Source: a virus | Length of the DNA stretch: 32,704 nt | Reading direction: 5' to 3' (one strand) | Virus record (IMG/VR): IMGVR_UViG_3300032770_001049 | Coordinates: 1 to 32,704 of that record | Part shown: in pieces, positions 7,414 to 15,162 of the stretch | Position numbering within the stretch: the stretch's first letter is position 1 | How the letters are laid out: each line of letters begins with the position of its first letter | Notes under the pieces: generated by a model | Told to the model about the DNA's origin: nothing | Databases searched by the model: none | The model's input: only the letters and a program-made list of their open reading frames with translations | Translations under genes and position numbers: made by a program

Positions 7414-8430
7414 TCACGCCGGTTCCTTTCCGAATTTTTCTTTGAACTTCTCCTTATATACTTCAGGGTACTTGCTCTTCAGCTCGGTCAGCTTCTCGGC
7501 TTTGTCCAGCTCATCCCATTTCATTTTAATGAGCTTCGCATGTTCTTCTGCATTTTCTTTTTCAGCATCCACAAGCTGTTCGCTGATCGGAGTATGCTTC
7601 GGCATCGCATCGAGCGTCTTCTTCACTTCATCAAAGTCTTTTTCTGCCAGCTTCACATAATTGTCTTTCAGTCCGGCAGGAATTCTTCCTTCACGAATGG
7701 CTTCATCCACCATCGCAACAATCTTCACCGCTTGCGCATCTTTTTTCAACTGCGCAATCTCAGCATCTTTATCGTTCACTTGCTTGCGCAGTTGAACCAC
7801 TTCATTGTTGCTGCCGCGCAGCTTGATCTCAGCAATGCATTCTTCATACGTTGCGGTCTCAGGTAAGCCAAGCTCTTTGCGGAGCTGCACCAATTGTTCT
7901 TTGTTCATTGAAGAAGGATTTTTCGTTTCAAAAATTTCAGAGAGATTTAGAGGCACGCCGTCTTTCAGGTCGATGATCTTGTCACTATTGTCATACAGTG
8001 CTACGCTGCCCATGTTTGCGCCGATGTCGGCCACACTCACTTCTTTCAGCTTCCACTTAGTCACTGAAGGGCCCGTTTGTCCGGCAACCATCAAAGCAGG
8101 ATCATCACTCCACTCAATGGGTTTAATTCCTGCACTCACCATGCGAAGCGTCCCGGCATCCCATTTCGCTTCAATGTCTTTGCAGAAATCATCCACACCA
8201 TCGAAAGAGAGATCACCGAGCCATTGATCGCCGTCCCTGTGGACGTTCGTCACAATGCCGAGCGGCATCACTTCATCTTTTGTTCCCCGGTAAGCGCGGA
8301 AATGGCAATAGAGCATAATCGGGTTCTTGTTGAAATCCGAAACATCGCCGCCATCACTCATGATTCGGAAGCCATACTCGTTGAGCCGGCTGTCGGTGAT
8401 CACTACGGTTCTTGATTTTTTCTCTGCCAC
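7414..8430 (-). CDS. Prohead protease fused to scaffold
   Basis: A 338-residue protein. The N-terminal 150 residues match phage prohead proteases: SRLNEYGFRI, a histidine in MLYCHFRAYRG as candidate catalytic base, MVSAGIKPIEW around a candidate serine, and WKLKEVSVADIGAN. From about residue 175 the chain becomes charged and helical with long coiled-coil character, as in scaffold proteins. Protease and scaffold as one polypeptide is a known Mu gpI/Z-like arrangement. The product would shape the procapsid and then be degraded. The gene starts the leftward late operon at ATG 8428-8430, opposite the terminase operon. Confidence 0.75.
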   Translation of the reverse strand: MAEKKSRTVVITDSRLNEYGFRIMSDGGDVSDFNKNPIMLYCHFRAYRGTKDEVMPLGIVTNVHRDGDQWLGDLSFDGVDDFCKDIEAKWDAGTLRMVSAGIKPIEWSDDPALMVAGQTGPSVTKWKLKEVSVADIGANMGSVALYDNSDKIIDLKDGVPLNLSEIFETKNPSSMNKEQLVQLRKELGLPETATYEECIAEIKLRGSNNEVVQLRKQVNDKDAEIAQLKKDAQAVKIVAMVDEAIREGRIPAGLKDNYVKLAEKDFDEVKKTLDAMPKHTPISEQLVDAEKENAEEHAKLIKMKWDELDKAEKLTELKSKYPEVYKEKFKEKFGKEPA

Positions 8431-8448
8431 TCGCGTGCGTTAATTGAT

Positions 8449-8466
8449 TGATCGGGCACAAAAATG
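8449..8466 (-). promoter_or_regulatory. Candidate promoter of the capsid/tail operon
   Basis: Read leftward, CATTTTTG differs in one base from the Bacteroidota -7 consensus TAnnTTTG. It is followed by GTGCCCGATCA and, 19 bp further on, the protease ATG. The same block, except for one inserted base, precedes the early regulator gene at 29884-29900. It overlaps a GCACAA/TTGTGC inverted repeat (8456-8473), a possible operator. Confidence 0.4.
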
Positions 8467-8483
8467 ATTGTGCTTTTTAGTAT

Positions 8484-8549
8484 CCCGAAATCGGGTTTAC
8501 ATCATGGTGCAGCAGCCGCACCATCATAGTACAGTTACTGCACCATCAT
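8484..8549. promoter_or_regulatory. Cluster of repeat boxes in divergent late control region
   Basis: The box GCACCATCAT occurs at 8518-8527 and again at 8540-8549, 22 bp apart (two helical turns). A 9/10 inverted copy lies at 8501-8510, forming a 7-nt-loop inverted repeat with the first. A small palindrome, CCCGA-AA-TCGGG, lies at 8484-8495. These are in the 170-bp intergenic region from which the terminase and capsid operons diverge, so they are plausible binding sites for a late activator. No terminal hairpin with a T-run is present. Confidence 0.5.
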
Positions 8550-8600
8550 GTTTTTTCAATGCTGAAAAGAAAGGTCGGCAGGTCAACTTTGCGACGTATG

Positions 8601-9059
8601 TCGCAAACTGCACTCACGAAGCAGCAGAAAAAAGAGTTCGCGGAAATTCTTTACTGCAATTTTCAGCTCGATCAAAAAGTCGTTGCTGTAAAAGTGGGCG
8701 TCTCGCCTACTACCATGAACAAGTGGGCGAATGATCCGCGCCTCAACTGGGAGAAAAAAAGAAAACGTCTTCTCATCGGCCGCGAGCAGCAGCTCACGTC
8801 ATTCTATGATCAGCTCGATGCACTCAACAAATTTATTTCCTCGCGCGGTGAAGGAAAAAATTTCCCGAACTCCAAAGAAGCCGACGCACAAAACAAACTC
8901 ACCGGCTCCATCCGCGATCTGGAGCTGGAGCTGAGCATCGCCGATAAGATCGGCGCCATCATGGATTTCATCAAGTGGATTCAGAAAACATCCACCACAG
9001 AAAAAGCAATTGAGTTAACCACGCTCGGCGATGCATTCATTCGCTCCCTGGTAAAATGA
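8601..9059 (+). CDS. Terminase small subunit-like protein
   Basis: A 152-residue protein from ATG at 8601. The frame stays open 14 codons upstream to ATG 8559, but that would use most of the control region. The N-terminal 60 residues form a helix-turn-helix (KEFAEILYCNFQLDQKVVAV, then GVSPTTMNKWANDP). The rest is helical. Its stop overlaps the start of the large terminase subunit (TGAAAG context, ATG at 9056), so the two are coupled. Small terminases bind phage DNA and deliver it to the motor. Mu-like phages have the same order. Confidence 0.7.
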   Translation, partial: SQTALTKQQKKEFAEILYCNFQLDQKVVAVKVGVSPTTMNKWANDPRLNWEKKRKRLLIGREQQLTSFYDQLDALNKFISSRGEGKNFPNSKEADAQNKLTGSIRDLELELSIADKIGAIMDFIKWIQKTSTTEKAIELTTLGDAFIRSLVK

Positions 9060-10636
9060 AAGTAGAAGATAAAAGGGCATTGCTCGAATGGAATGAGTTT
9101 GTGGATAACATCCGCAACAGTACACCTGTGGACATTACCGAAACGCATGCGCAGAAAGCAGAGCGCATCCGCAACCTCGAAGCCAATCCGCAGGCATGGT
9201 TCAGGTATTATTTTCCGAAAGCCTGCTTCGCACCGTCACCGCAGTTTCATGTGCGATCCACCACCAAGCTCATCGCACACCTCAGTGATGACGATAAACT
9301 TTCACCTTCTTCTCCAAGACACTTCGGCTTTCGCCAGTGCCGGCCCTGGTCTCGCGGTTTATCCAAATCCACACTGCGAATGATGGAGATGTTTTACATC
9401 GCCTTCGCAAAAAAATTTCCACTCAATCTTCTTCTCATCTCCAAGTCCGAAGGAAATGCCATCCGGTTGCTCATGCCATACCGCGGCAATCTCGAAGGCA
9501 ACCAGCGCTTGATTCATGACTACGGTGAGCAACAGGGCTTCAGCAATTGGCGTGAGGAAGAATTTATCACACGCGAGAAGAAAGCATTCCGTGCTGTCGG
9601 TGCTGAACAAAATCCGCGTGGCAGCAAGATCGACGAGATACGTCCCAATGTTGTTCTATTCGATGATGTGGATGATGATGAAGTATGCCGCAATCCGGAT
9701 CGGCTGGAAGAACGATGGAACTGGATAGAGCGCGCCGTGATCTTCACCGTCGAAATTTCACGCAAGTATTTTATCCTCTTCGATAATAACATCATCGCTG
9801 AAGATTGCTGCGTCCGTCGTGCTATGAAGCTCGCTGATGATGCAGAGATCGTCAACATCCGCGATGAAAATGGTGTGAGTGTGTGGCCCGAGAAAAACAC
9901 CGAAGCCATGATCGACGAGATGATCAATGGCGTCAGCTGGGCCGCCAGTCAGCAGGAATTCTTCAACAATCCCATTCGCTTTGGAAAAGTATTTCAGGAA
10001 ATCACCTGGGGCGAAGTTCCGCCCTTGTCAAAGTTTCGCTTTCTCGTTGCTTACGCTGATCCGGCAACGTCGAATAAAGATAAGACGGCCGCAGGTAAAA
10101 AATCAACCAACTCGACTAAAGCCGTCGTACTGGTTGGAAAATCTGAACTGAAATATTATGTGATCACCGCCTTCGTCGATGTCACCACGAACAGCACATT
10201 CACAGAATGGCTGTATGAAATCGAGCGCCGGTACCACAGCAAAGTGCAGCTCTACACTTACATCGAAAACAACACGCTGCAAGACCCATTTTATCAGCAG
10301 GTATTCATGCCGCTGTTTTTCGAAGAAGGAAAGAAGCGCGGGAACATGCTCAGCATCATTCCCGATAAACGGCAGAAGCCGGAAAAGTTTTTTCGCATTG
10401 AGGGAACGCTCGAACCATTAAACCGGCTCGGTCTTCTGATTTTCAACAATACTGAAAAGGATAATCCGCACATGCAGCGCCTCGAAGCGCAATTTAAAGC
10501 CGTGTCACCGGCGAGCAAAACAATGGACGGCCCGGATGCAGTTGAGGGCGCCGTGAATAAGATCAAAGAGAAAGAGCTGCTGCTCGAACCCGACATGGCG
10601 CATTTCACCAAACGTTCAAACGCAAAACGATTTTAA
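9056..10636 (+). CDS. Terminase large subunit
   Basis: A 526-residue packaging motor. The N-terminal half is the ATPase: LLLISKSEGNAIRLL is the region of the P-loop (degenerate, no GxxGxGKS), and NVVLFDDVDDDE (about 199-210) is a clear Walker B with acidic end. The C-terminal half is the RNase H-like nuclease: FLVAYADPATS (about residues 328-338) carries the first metal-binding aspartate, and further acidic residues lie in LYTYIENN and DGPDAVEGAV. The length is usual for Mu-type TerL. It would cut and package DNA during transposition-linked headful packaging. Confidence 0.85.
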   Translation: MKVEDKRALLEWNEFVDNIRNSTPVDITETHAQKAERIRNLEANPQAWFRYYFPKACFAPSPQFHVRSTTKLIAHLSDDDKLSPSSPRHFGFRQCRPWSRGLSKSTLRMMEMFYIAFAKKFPLNLLLISKSEGNAIRLLMPYRGNLEGNQRLIHDYGEQQGFSNWREEEFITREKKAFRAVGAEQNPRGSKIDEIRPNVVLFDDVDDDEVCRNPDRLEERWNWIERAVIFTVEISRKYFILFDNNIIAEDCCVRRAMKLADDAEIVNIRDENGVSVWPEKNTEAMIDEMINGVSWAASQQEFFNNPIRFGKVFQEITWGEVPPLSKFRFLVAYADPATSNKDKTAAGKKSTNSTKAVVLVGKSELKYYVITAFVDVTTNSTFTEWLYEIERRYHSKVQLYTYIENNTLQDPFYQQVFMPLFFEEGKKRGNMLSIIPDKRQKPEKFFRIEGTLEPLNRLGLLIFNNTEKDNPHMQRLEAQFKAVSPASKTMDGPDAVEGAVNKIKEKELLLEPDMAHFTKRSNAKRF

Positions 10637-10642
10637 AACGGA

Positions 10643-10942
10643 ATGGCAAAATTCAGAGCAGTTGCAAATGAGGAAGGACGATACAATTTTAATTGTCCGG
10701 GTTGTGGATTTGCTCACGGCGTATGGACGAAAACTGAAAATCCGCTTACGCACGCGCGATGGGACTTTAATGGTGATGTAAATAATCCTACAGTAAGTCC
10801 TTCAATTCTTGTACGAGGATATGATGGAGAGAAAGAACAAAATTATGTCTGCCATTCATTCATCAAAGCAGGTAAGATTCAATTCCTCGGTGATTGCACG
10901 CATGCGCTCGCCGGTCAAACTGTTGAACTTCCAGAATTCTAA
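10643..10942 (+). CDS. DUF6527-like small protein
   Basis: A 99-residue protein with a CPGC motif and histidine nearby (NCPGCGFAHGVW), then DVNNPTVSPSILVRG, VCHSFIKAGKIQFLGDCTHAL. Two cysteine pairs and several histidines suggest a metal site. The pattern matches a widespread phage family annotated DUF6527, often placed near terminase or lysis genes, with unknown function. It starts 6 bp after the terminase stop and precedes the spanin candidate by 11 bp, so it belongs to the same operon. Confidence 0.7.
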   Translation: MAKFRAVANEEGRYNFNCPGCGFAHGVWTKTENPLTHARWDFNGDVNNPTVSPSILVRGYDGEKEQNYVCHSFIKAGKIQFLGDCTHALAGQTVELPEF

Positions 10943-10953
10943 AAAACAGATTT

Positions 10954-11412
10954 ATGAAACCACTGTCAACTGTCCACTATCCACTGTCCATTATCATCTT
11001 GTTCGCCTTCTTATTCACTTCCTGCTTCGCCACGAAGCAAACGCACGACTCACGCAAGCTCAATAAAATTATCGGCAATCATCCGGAATGGATCAAACGC
11101 GACACCACCACCATTCACGATACATCCATCGTTCGCGCCGTGCATGTTGATACAGCCGTCTCCGTGCATTTTGATACAGTGAACATCGTTCACGATCAGC
11201 TTCACGTCCGGCTCGTGCATCTGCATGATACAATTTTTGTCAGCGGCAATTGTGCAGCCGATACCGTCGTGAAAACAATTCGCGTTCCGGTAGAGACCAT
11301 CGTTCCTCCGCCACTGAAAACAATGAGTGCGTGGTGGTATGTAATGGCAGCAATTGCTCTTTTCATGTTTCTATTCTTTCTTCTTAAAGACGCAACGAAA
11401 TTTCGTGGTTAA
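10954..11412 (+). CDS. Unimolecular spanin candidate (lipoprotein with C-terminal TM)
   Basis: A 152-residue protein with the topology of a u-spanin. The N-terminus has a lipoprotein signal (hydrophobic core, then LFTS and Cys24, a good lipobox), which would anchor it in the outer membrane. The middle (25-115) is rich in DT and HD pairs with beta-like spacing. Near the C-terminus one membrane segment (about 126-146, WWYVMAAIALFMFLFFLL) would sit in the inner membrane. Such proteins fuse the two membranes in the last step of lysis. The next gene is the endolysin, overlapping by 8 bp, which supports the assignment. The first codons are built from a heptamer array (10964-10998). Confidence 0.65.
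   Translation: MKPLSTVHYPLSIIILFAFLFTSCFATKQTHDSRKLNKIIGNHPEWIKRDTTTIHDTSIVRAVHVDTAVSVHFDTVNIVHDQLHVRLVHLHDTIFVSGNCAADTVVKTIRVPVETIVPPPLKTMSAWWYVMAAIALFMFLFFLLKDATKFRG
10964..10998 (+). repeat. Heptanucleotide tandem array 4 inside a coding start (5 units)
   Basis: Five 7-bp units (TGTCAAC, TGTCCAC, TATCCAC, TGTCCAT, TATCATC) fall within the first 15 codons of the spanin candidate. They encode the residues STVHYPLSIII, so here the array has become part of a signal sequence. This is the only array of the family that lies in coding sequence. Confidence 0.75.
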
Positions 11413-11905
11413 CCAGGCGACGATAAATCTCATCAAGAGTTTCGAATCGTGCTCGCTCAAAGCATACGATGACAGGCAACCGCTTGCCAACATCGCAGAT
11501 TCGCGTGTAGTGGTCGTCGGCATTCTCACCATCGGCTACGGTCACACCGGCCCGGATGTCAAGCGTGATTCCGTGATCACGCAGCAGCAGGCGGAAGATT
11601 TGCTCGCGCAGGATTTACTACGTGCAGAAAAAATTACGAAGTCGCGCGTGTATGTTCGTCTCAATCCGAATCAGTATGGAGCGCTCGTGGATTTTGTTTT
11701 CAATTGCGGAGGCGAATATTTCAGTCGCAAGCGGCATGAATACGTTCCTTATCGTTTGTGGCTGCTCGTGAATTCACTCGCCGATGAACCGCTGCTGCGA
11801 TCACAGTGGAGAAAAACCGCCGTCACGGAAGCAGGCGTATTTCGTCCGGGGCTGCTCCGTCGTCGCCAGGCTGAAGCTGATCTTTTCTTTTCACCCATAA
11901 CATAA
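11405..11905 (+). CDS. Endolysin, GH24 lysozyme (T4-type)
   Basis: A 166-residue muramidase that cuts peptidoglycan between MurNAc and GlcNAc. The catalytic pattern of GH24 is visible: Glu14 in LIKSFES, Asp22/23 in KAYDD, and the Thr in LTIGYGHT. The spacer between AYDD and TIGYGHT is longer than usual by about ten residues. The family motif FNCGGEYF follows at about 105. GTG at 11405 is chosen as start because the conserved N-terminus begins here and the start overlaps the spanin stop. ATG at 11354 would add 17 unrelated residues. No signal peptide, so it depends on a holin. Confidence 0.82.
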   Translation: MVNQATINLIKSFESCSLKAYDDRQPLANIADSRVVVVGILTIGYGHTGPDVKRDSVITQQQAEDLLAQDLLRAEKITKSRVYVRLNPNQYGALVDFVFNCGGEYFSRKRHEYVPYRLWLLVNSLADEPLLRSQWRKTAVTEAGVFRPGLLRRRQAEADLFFSPIT

Positions 11906-11913
11906 AATCCGAT

Positions 11914-12339
11914 ATGCCTTTTTTAGTTTCTTCAGAAATGACTACCCATTTGTATCAGGAAACGATGGACGACATCAGCCGCAGTGATACCACGAAGATG
12001 GATACCGCCATCAACGAAGCCATTGCAGAAGCGCGCGGCTACATCAATCCCCGGTACGATGATGTGGCAACCTTCGCACAAACCGGCGACGGTCGCAATC
12101 CCATTCTCCTCCTGTACGTAAAAGACATTGCCGTGTGGCATTTCATCACACTTTGCAACTCCAATGTCGAGATTGAGCTGCGAAGGGATCGCTACCGGCG
12201 TGCTATCGAATGGCTAAAGGAAATACAGAGCGGCAAAACGAATCCGGCGCTCCCATTGCCCAATCCTGATGCTGATGGCAACCAGCCCAACACCGGCATC
12301 CAGTCCTCATCCAATACACCCCGGAATAATCAATTCTAA
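11914..12339 (+). CDS. Mu gp36-like protein (DUF1320)
   Basis: A 141-residue protein. The N-terminal 100 residues are helical with the pattern typical of DUF1320: MDTAINEAIAEARGYINPRY, then LLLYVKDIAVWHF and ELRRDRYRRAIEWLKEIQSG. The tail is low-complexity, Asn/Pro/Ser-rich. In Mu, gp36 lies between capsid and head-tail joining genes and is thought to be a head completion protein. Here it precedes the portal gene. Start is ATG at 11914, 9 bp after the endolysin stop. Confidence 0.7.
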   Translation: MPFLVSSEMTTHLYQETMDDISRSDTTKMDTAINEAIAEARGYINPRYDDVATFAQTGDGRNPILLLYVKDIAVWHFITLCNSNVEIELRRDRYRRAIEWLKEIQSGKTNPALPLPNPDADGNQPNTGIQSSSNTPRNNQF

Positions 12340-12364
12340 CTACCAGCCAAACCCCGACCTGCAC

Positions 12365-12511
12365 ATGAAAATTGGGAACATGCAAAAAAGACCGTTTAGA
12401 GCCTGTTTAAATTTCGCAAGGTTCAACGATCTCGAATTTTCCGTATGTGCATGCAAGCAGCTTCCCGAACCGCTTAAATCGCCTTATTTACGATTACCTA
12501 TAACTGATTAG
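12365..12511 (+). CDS. Possible 48-residue ORF in the gp36-portal gap
   Basis: The 190-bp gap between gp36 and portal contains an ATG at 12365 followed by 48 codons. Its TAG stop overlaps by one base a GTG at 12511 that is in frame with the portal. The product (MKIGNMQKRPFRACLNFARF and on) has no recognised motif and base composition is not clearly coding. It may be real and coupled, or chance. Confidence 0.2.
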   Translation: MKIGNMQKRPFRACLNFARFNDLEFSVCACKQLPEPLKSPYLRLPITD

Positions 12512-12525
12512 TGAAACCTGAAACC
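12512..12525 (+). repeat. Heptanucleotide tandem array 5 (2 units)
   Basis: Two TGAAACC units directly before the portal ATG at 12532. The same unit precedes the gp37-like gene at 15721. If GTG 12511 were used as start, the array would be coding (KPETSP). Confidence 0.65.
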
Positions 12526-12531
12526 TCACCA

Positions 12532-13818
12532 ATGGCCGCAACTAAGAAAGAAGAAATCATTACCACTCCCACCGGAACTGACAAAGGGTTAATCGTTCAG
12601 CAGATCACCGTGAGGCCCGTCGTGCGAACGCGTTCTGATATAGCGATGTGGCGCTCCGCAACCATCGAAAGTGACTGGAGCCTGTGGCAGATTCGCGTCC
12701 GTCTTTACGATTTATATGAGGATTGTCTGCTCGATCCCGTGCTCAGTGATCAGATCGATAAAGCACACATCGCCGTCACCGGAAGCAAGCTGCAATTCAT
12801 GCGCGATGGTGAGGAAGTGGACGAGATCAAAGCACTCATCGAAACGGAAGCCTTCGATGAAATGCTGAAAGAAATCGTGAACACCATCCTCTGGGGTTAC
12901 TCCGTATTCGAGTTTTCTTTCGATCCCGAATTTTCAGTGGTTAGTCTTCCGCGTAAGCACATCCGTCCGCTTGCCGGTGAGATTGCGAAAGAGCAATACG
13001 ATGCCACAGGAATTCCTTATCGCGTTCCTCCCGCAAGCAATTTCATCATCGAATGCGGTAAGCAGCGTGATCTCGGCAAGTTGCTCAAAGCAGTACCGTA
13101 TGCACTCTATAAACGCGGAGGCATGGCTGACCTCGCACAGTTCAGTGAGATTTTTGGGCAACCGATCAGGGTAGCCAAATATGATGCGAGCAATGCGCAG
13201 GCACGTGCAGAAGTGCAGAAGGTGCTGGACGAAGCCGGTGCGGCACTTGCCATCACCATTCCGAAAGAGGTTGAGCTGGAATTGAAATCGCCCACAGCCA
13301 ACATCACCGGTGAAGTGTACAAAACGCAGATCGACATCTGCGATAAGCAAATGATGATCCTCATCAACGGACAAACGGAAACCACCATGTCCAGCAACAG
13401 CAGCGGATATGCGCAGAGCAAAACGCACATGGAAACGGCTGATGAGATCAAAGAAAATGTCCGCAAGTACGTAGCGCGCATTCTCAATAGCAAGGTGAGA
13501 GCGCTGCTCGATCTGCATGGTTTCCCGGTGAAAGGCGGCGAGTTCAAGTTTGTAAAAGATGAAGAAGAAATTGCGGCCACAGATAAAATTGTGATCTGGA
13601 ATACCGTGAAAAATATGGGCGTTCCCATCGGTGACGATGATGTGTATGAAGAATTCGGAATTCCCAAACCGAAAGATTACACGGCGCAGAAAGCACAGAA
13701 AGACCAGGAGCGCCAGCAGCAGCTGGATGCAAACAATCAGCAAATGCGGATGATCCATCTCCCGGCTAAAAAGTTCTTCAAGCACCTCTCAGATTTTTTC
13801 GCGCGCGCCCCGAAGTAA
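12532..13818 (+). CDS. Portal protein (Mu gp29-like, DUF935)
   Basis: A 428-residue portal from ATG at 12532; an in-frame GTG at 12511 would add seven residues. The DUF935 pattern is clear: DIAMWRSATIESDWSLWQIR, then LLDPVLSDQIDKAHIAVTGS, LWGYSVFEFSF, PRKHIRPLAGEI and FIIECGKQRDLGKLLKAVPY, and a helical C-terminus with GYAQSKTHMETADEIKENVR. The portal is the dodecameric DNA gate of the head and binds terminase and head-tail connectors. It precedes MuF, as in Mu. Its stop codon lies inside a small hairpin. Confidence 0.88.
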   Translation: MAATKKEEIITTPTGTDKGLIVQQITVRPVVRTRSDIAMWRSATIESDWSLWQIRVRLYDLYEDCLLDPVLSDQIDKAHIAVTGSKLQFMRDGEEVDEIKALIETEAFDEMLKEIVNTILWGYSVFEFSFDPEFSVVSLPRKHIRPLAGEIAKEQYDATGIPYRVPPASNFIIECGKQRDLGKLLKAVPYALYKRGGMADLAQFSEIFGQPIRVAKYDASNAQARAEVQKVLDEAGAALAITIPKEVELELKSPTANITGEVYKTQIDICDKQMMILINGQTETTMSSNSSGYAQSKTHMETADEIKENVRKYVARILNSKVRALLDLHGFPVKGGEFKFVKDEEEIAATDKIVIWNTVKNMGVPIGDDDVYEEFGIPKPKDYTAQKAQKDQERQQQLDANNQQMRMIHLPAKKFFKHLSDFFARAPK

Positions 13819-13825
13819 TCGGGGC
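13807..13825 (+). other. Hairpin containing the portal stop codon
   Basis: GCCCCGA and TCGGGGC flank the loop AGTAA, which carries the TAA stop of the portal. It lies 8 bp upstream of the MuF ATG. It could limit MuF translation, consistent with the low copy number of MuF proteins. Confidence 0.45.
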
Positions 13826-13832
13826 AAGTGAA

Positions 13833-15122
13833 ATGCTCACACGCATCCGTGAGCAGTACACGCATCGCCACACGCACAGTGTGGAGCTGACGATGGTCGA
13901 TACCGGCAGCGATTTCGACAGCACGCTCAACGATTTTCTTTCACAGATTCATTCAGGCACATTAAAAGATGGACAGATTCACCGGGGAATGTATGATCAG
14001 TACGCCAGCACTTTCACTGAAGCGCTCACGAATCAATTCGGCAGTGATTTTTCTTATAGCGCTCCTGATAATCGCATTGCCACCTACATACGCTCCAACC
14101 TGTTTCAGTTCTCGGCTGCTAAAACGGACGCAGCGCGTCGCGCCTTCGCCGATCAGTTGATCGACAGCAATGGCGCAATCAAATCGTTTTCGCAATTCAA
14201 AAAAGATGTCTCATCACTCAGCGATGATTTCAATGAGAATTGGTTGAACACGGAATACAATCAGGTCGTCGCCAGCTCGCAGGCAGCAACAAAATGGATG
14301 GATGTTGAACGTGACAAAGCCGCACTTCCTTATTTGCGTTTTCGTACGATGGAAGATGATCGCGTGCGGCCCGAGCATGCACAGTTCGATAATATGTCGG
14401 CGCCGGTGGATGATCCTGTGTGGGACATTGCTTACCCTCCGCTCGACTGGGGTTGCCGCTGTCATGTATTGCAGGAAGATCATTATGACGGAGCAAAAAA
14501 CTTTGCAGACAATCCATTGCAAAGCGATGCGGTGAAGCAGGTAGTGCCGCGCGAATTCAGAAACAACATCGGTAAGACAGGAACGATCTTTACGAAATGG
14601 GATGCGACCATTGCTGCTACGGATTCAAACAACATCGGCAAATTCGATGCATCATCATTTCAATTACCGCAGCCTTCCGAGATCGCAGCAACGGTATTGC
14701 CGGAAATAATTTCTGCCGACGACTCTCTTGCATTTGGTAAAGCATGGCTTGCAAAGCAGAAAGATGCAGGCGTGAATCAATCGGATTTCATAGCGCGCAA
14801 TATGTCCACCGGTGATCGCGTGATATTCGGCAAGCAGCTTCATGATGTGCTTTCATCCGGCAAATATGATGTGACACCGGAGCTGCTCAACATTGTTCGC
14901 AATGCCGATGAAGTGTGGGTGAGCAACAAAACATTTGATCAGAAAACAAACTCTTATGTCTTCATCAAATATTTTAAAGACAAGCCTGCGGTGGTGATTG
15001 CAAAAATGAATGAAGAGAATAATTATCTCGAAGCAGTGGACGCATACACGCTGAAGAATTTTGATGATAAGAAGCTGACCAAACTTCGAAAAGGAATTTT
15101 ATTATACAGCAAAAAGTACTGA
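13833..15122 (+). CDS. MuF-like head protein with C-terminal PBECR nuclease-like domain
   Basis: A 429-residue protein. Residues about 120-225 carry the MuF signature: a helical segment, LRFRTMEDDRVRPEHAQF, then PPLDWGCRCHV with paired cysteines. MuF proteins attach to the portal and are packaged in the head. A linker follows, then residues about 300-429 form a separate domain (IFGKQLHDVLSSGKYDVTPE, NADEVWVSN, YVFIKYFKDKPAVVIAKM). This resembles the phage Barnase-EndoU-ColicinE5-RelE-like nuclease (PBECR) domains often fused to MuF. Such domains may be injected with the DNA and act on host RNA. The nuclease activity is inferred from family resemblance; catalytic residues are not certain. Confidence 0.78.
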   Translation: MLTRIREQYTHRHTHSVELTMVDTGSDFDSTLNDFLSQIHSGTLKDGQIHRGMYDQYASTFTEALTNQFGSDFSYSAPDNRIATYIRSNLFQFSAAKTDAARRAFADQLIDSNGAIKSFSQFKKDVSSLSDDFNENWLNTEYNQVVASSQAATKWMDVERDKAALPYLRFRTMEDDRVRPEHAQFDNMSAPVDDPVWDIAYPPLDWGCRCHVLQEDHYDGAKNFADNPLQSDAVKQVVPREFRNNIGKTGTIFTKWDATIAATDSNNIGKFDASSFQLPQPSEIAATVLPEIISADDSLAFGKAWLAKQKDAGVNQSDFIARNMSTGDRVIFGKQLHDVLSSGKYDVTPELLNIVRNADEVWVSNKTFDQKTNSYVFIKYFKDKPAVVIAKMNEENNYLEAVDAYTLKNFDDKKLTKLRKGILLYSKKY

Positions 15123-15161
15123 TCACTGAGACCTCAAACCTGATACCTCAAACCTGATACC
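15120..15161 (+). repeat. Heptanucleotide tandem array 6 (6 units)
   Basis: Six 7-bp units begin with the TGA stop of the MuF gene itself (TGATCAC, TGAGACC, then TCAAACC and TGATACC twice alternating) and end 1 bp before the GTG start of gpG. The array is the entire intergenic region. Confidence 0.85.
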
Positions 15162-15162
15162 T

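Noticed and set aside
12380-12420. GAGCCTGTTTAAATTT as an insertion sequence end
   Set aside because: It resembles some IS termini, but no second inverted end, target duplication or transposase fragment is seen nearby.
12934-13785. 283-codon frame on the minus strand
   Set aside because: It is fully antisense to the portal gene, whose DUF935 pattern is clear. The translation is rich in His, Cys, Phe and Arg without domain structure.
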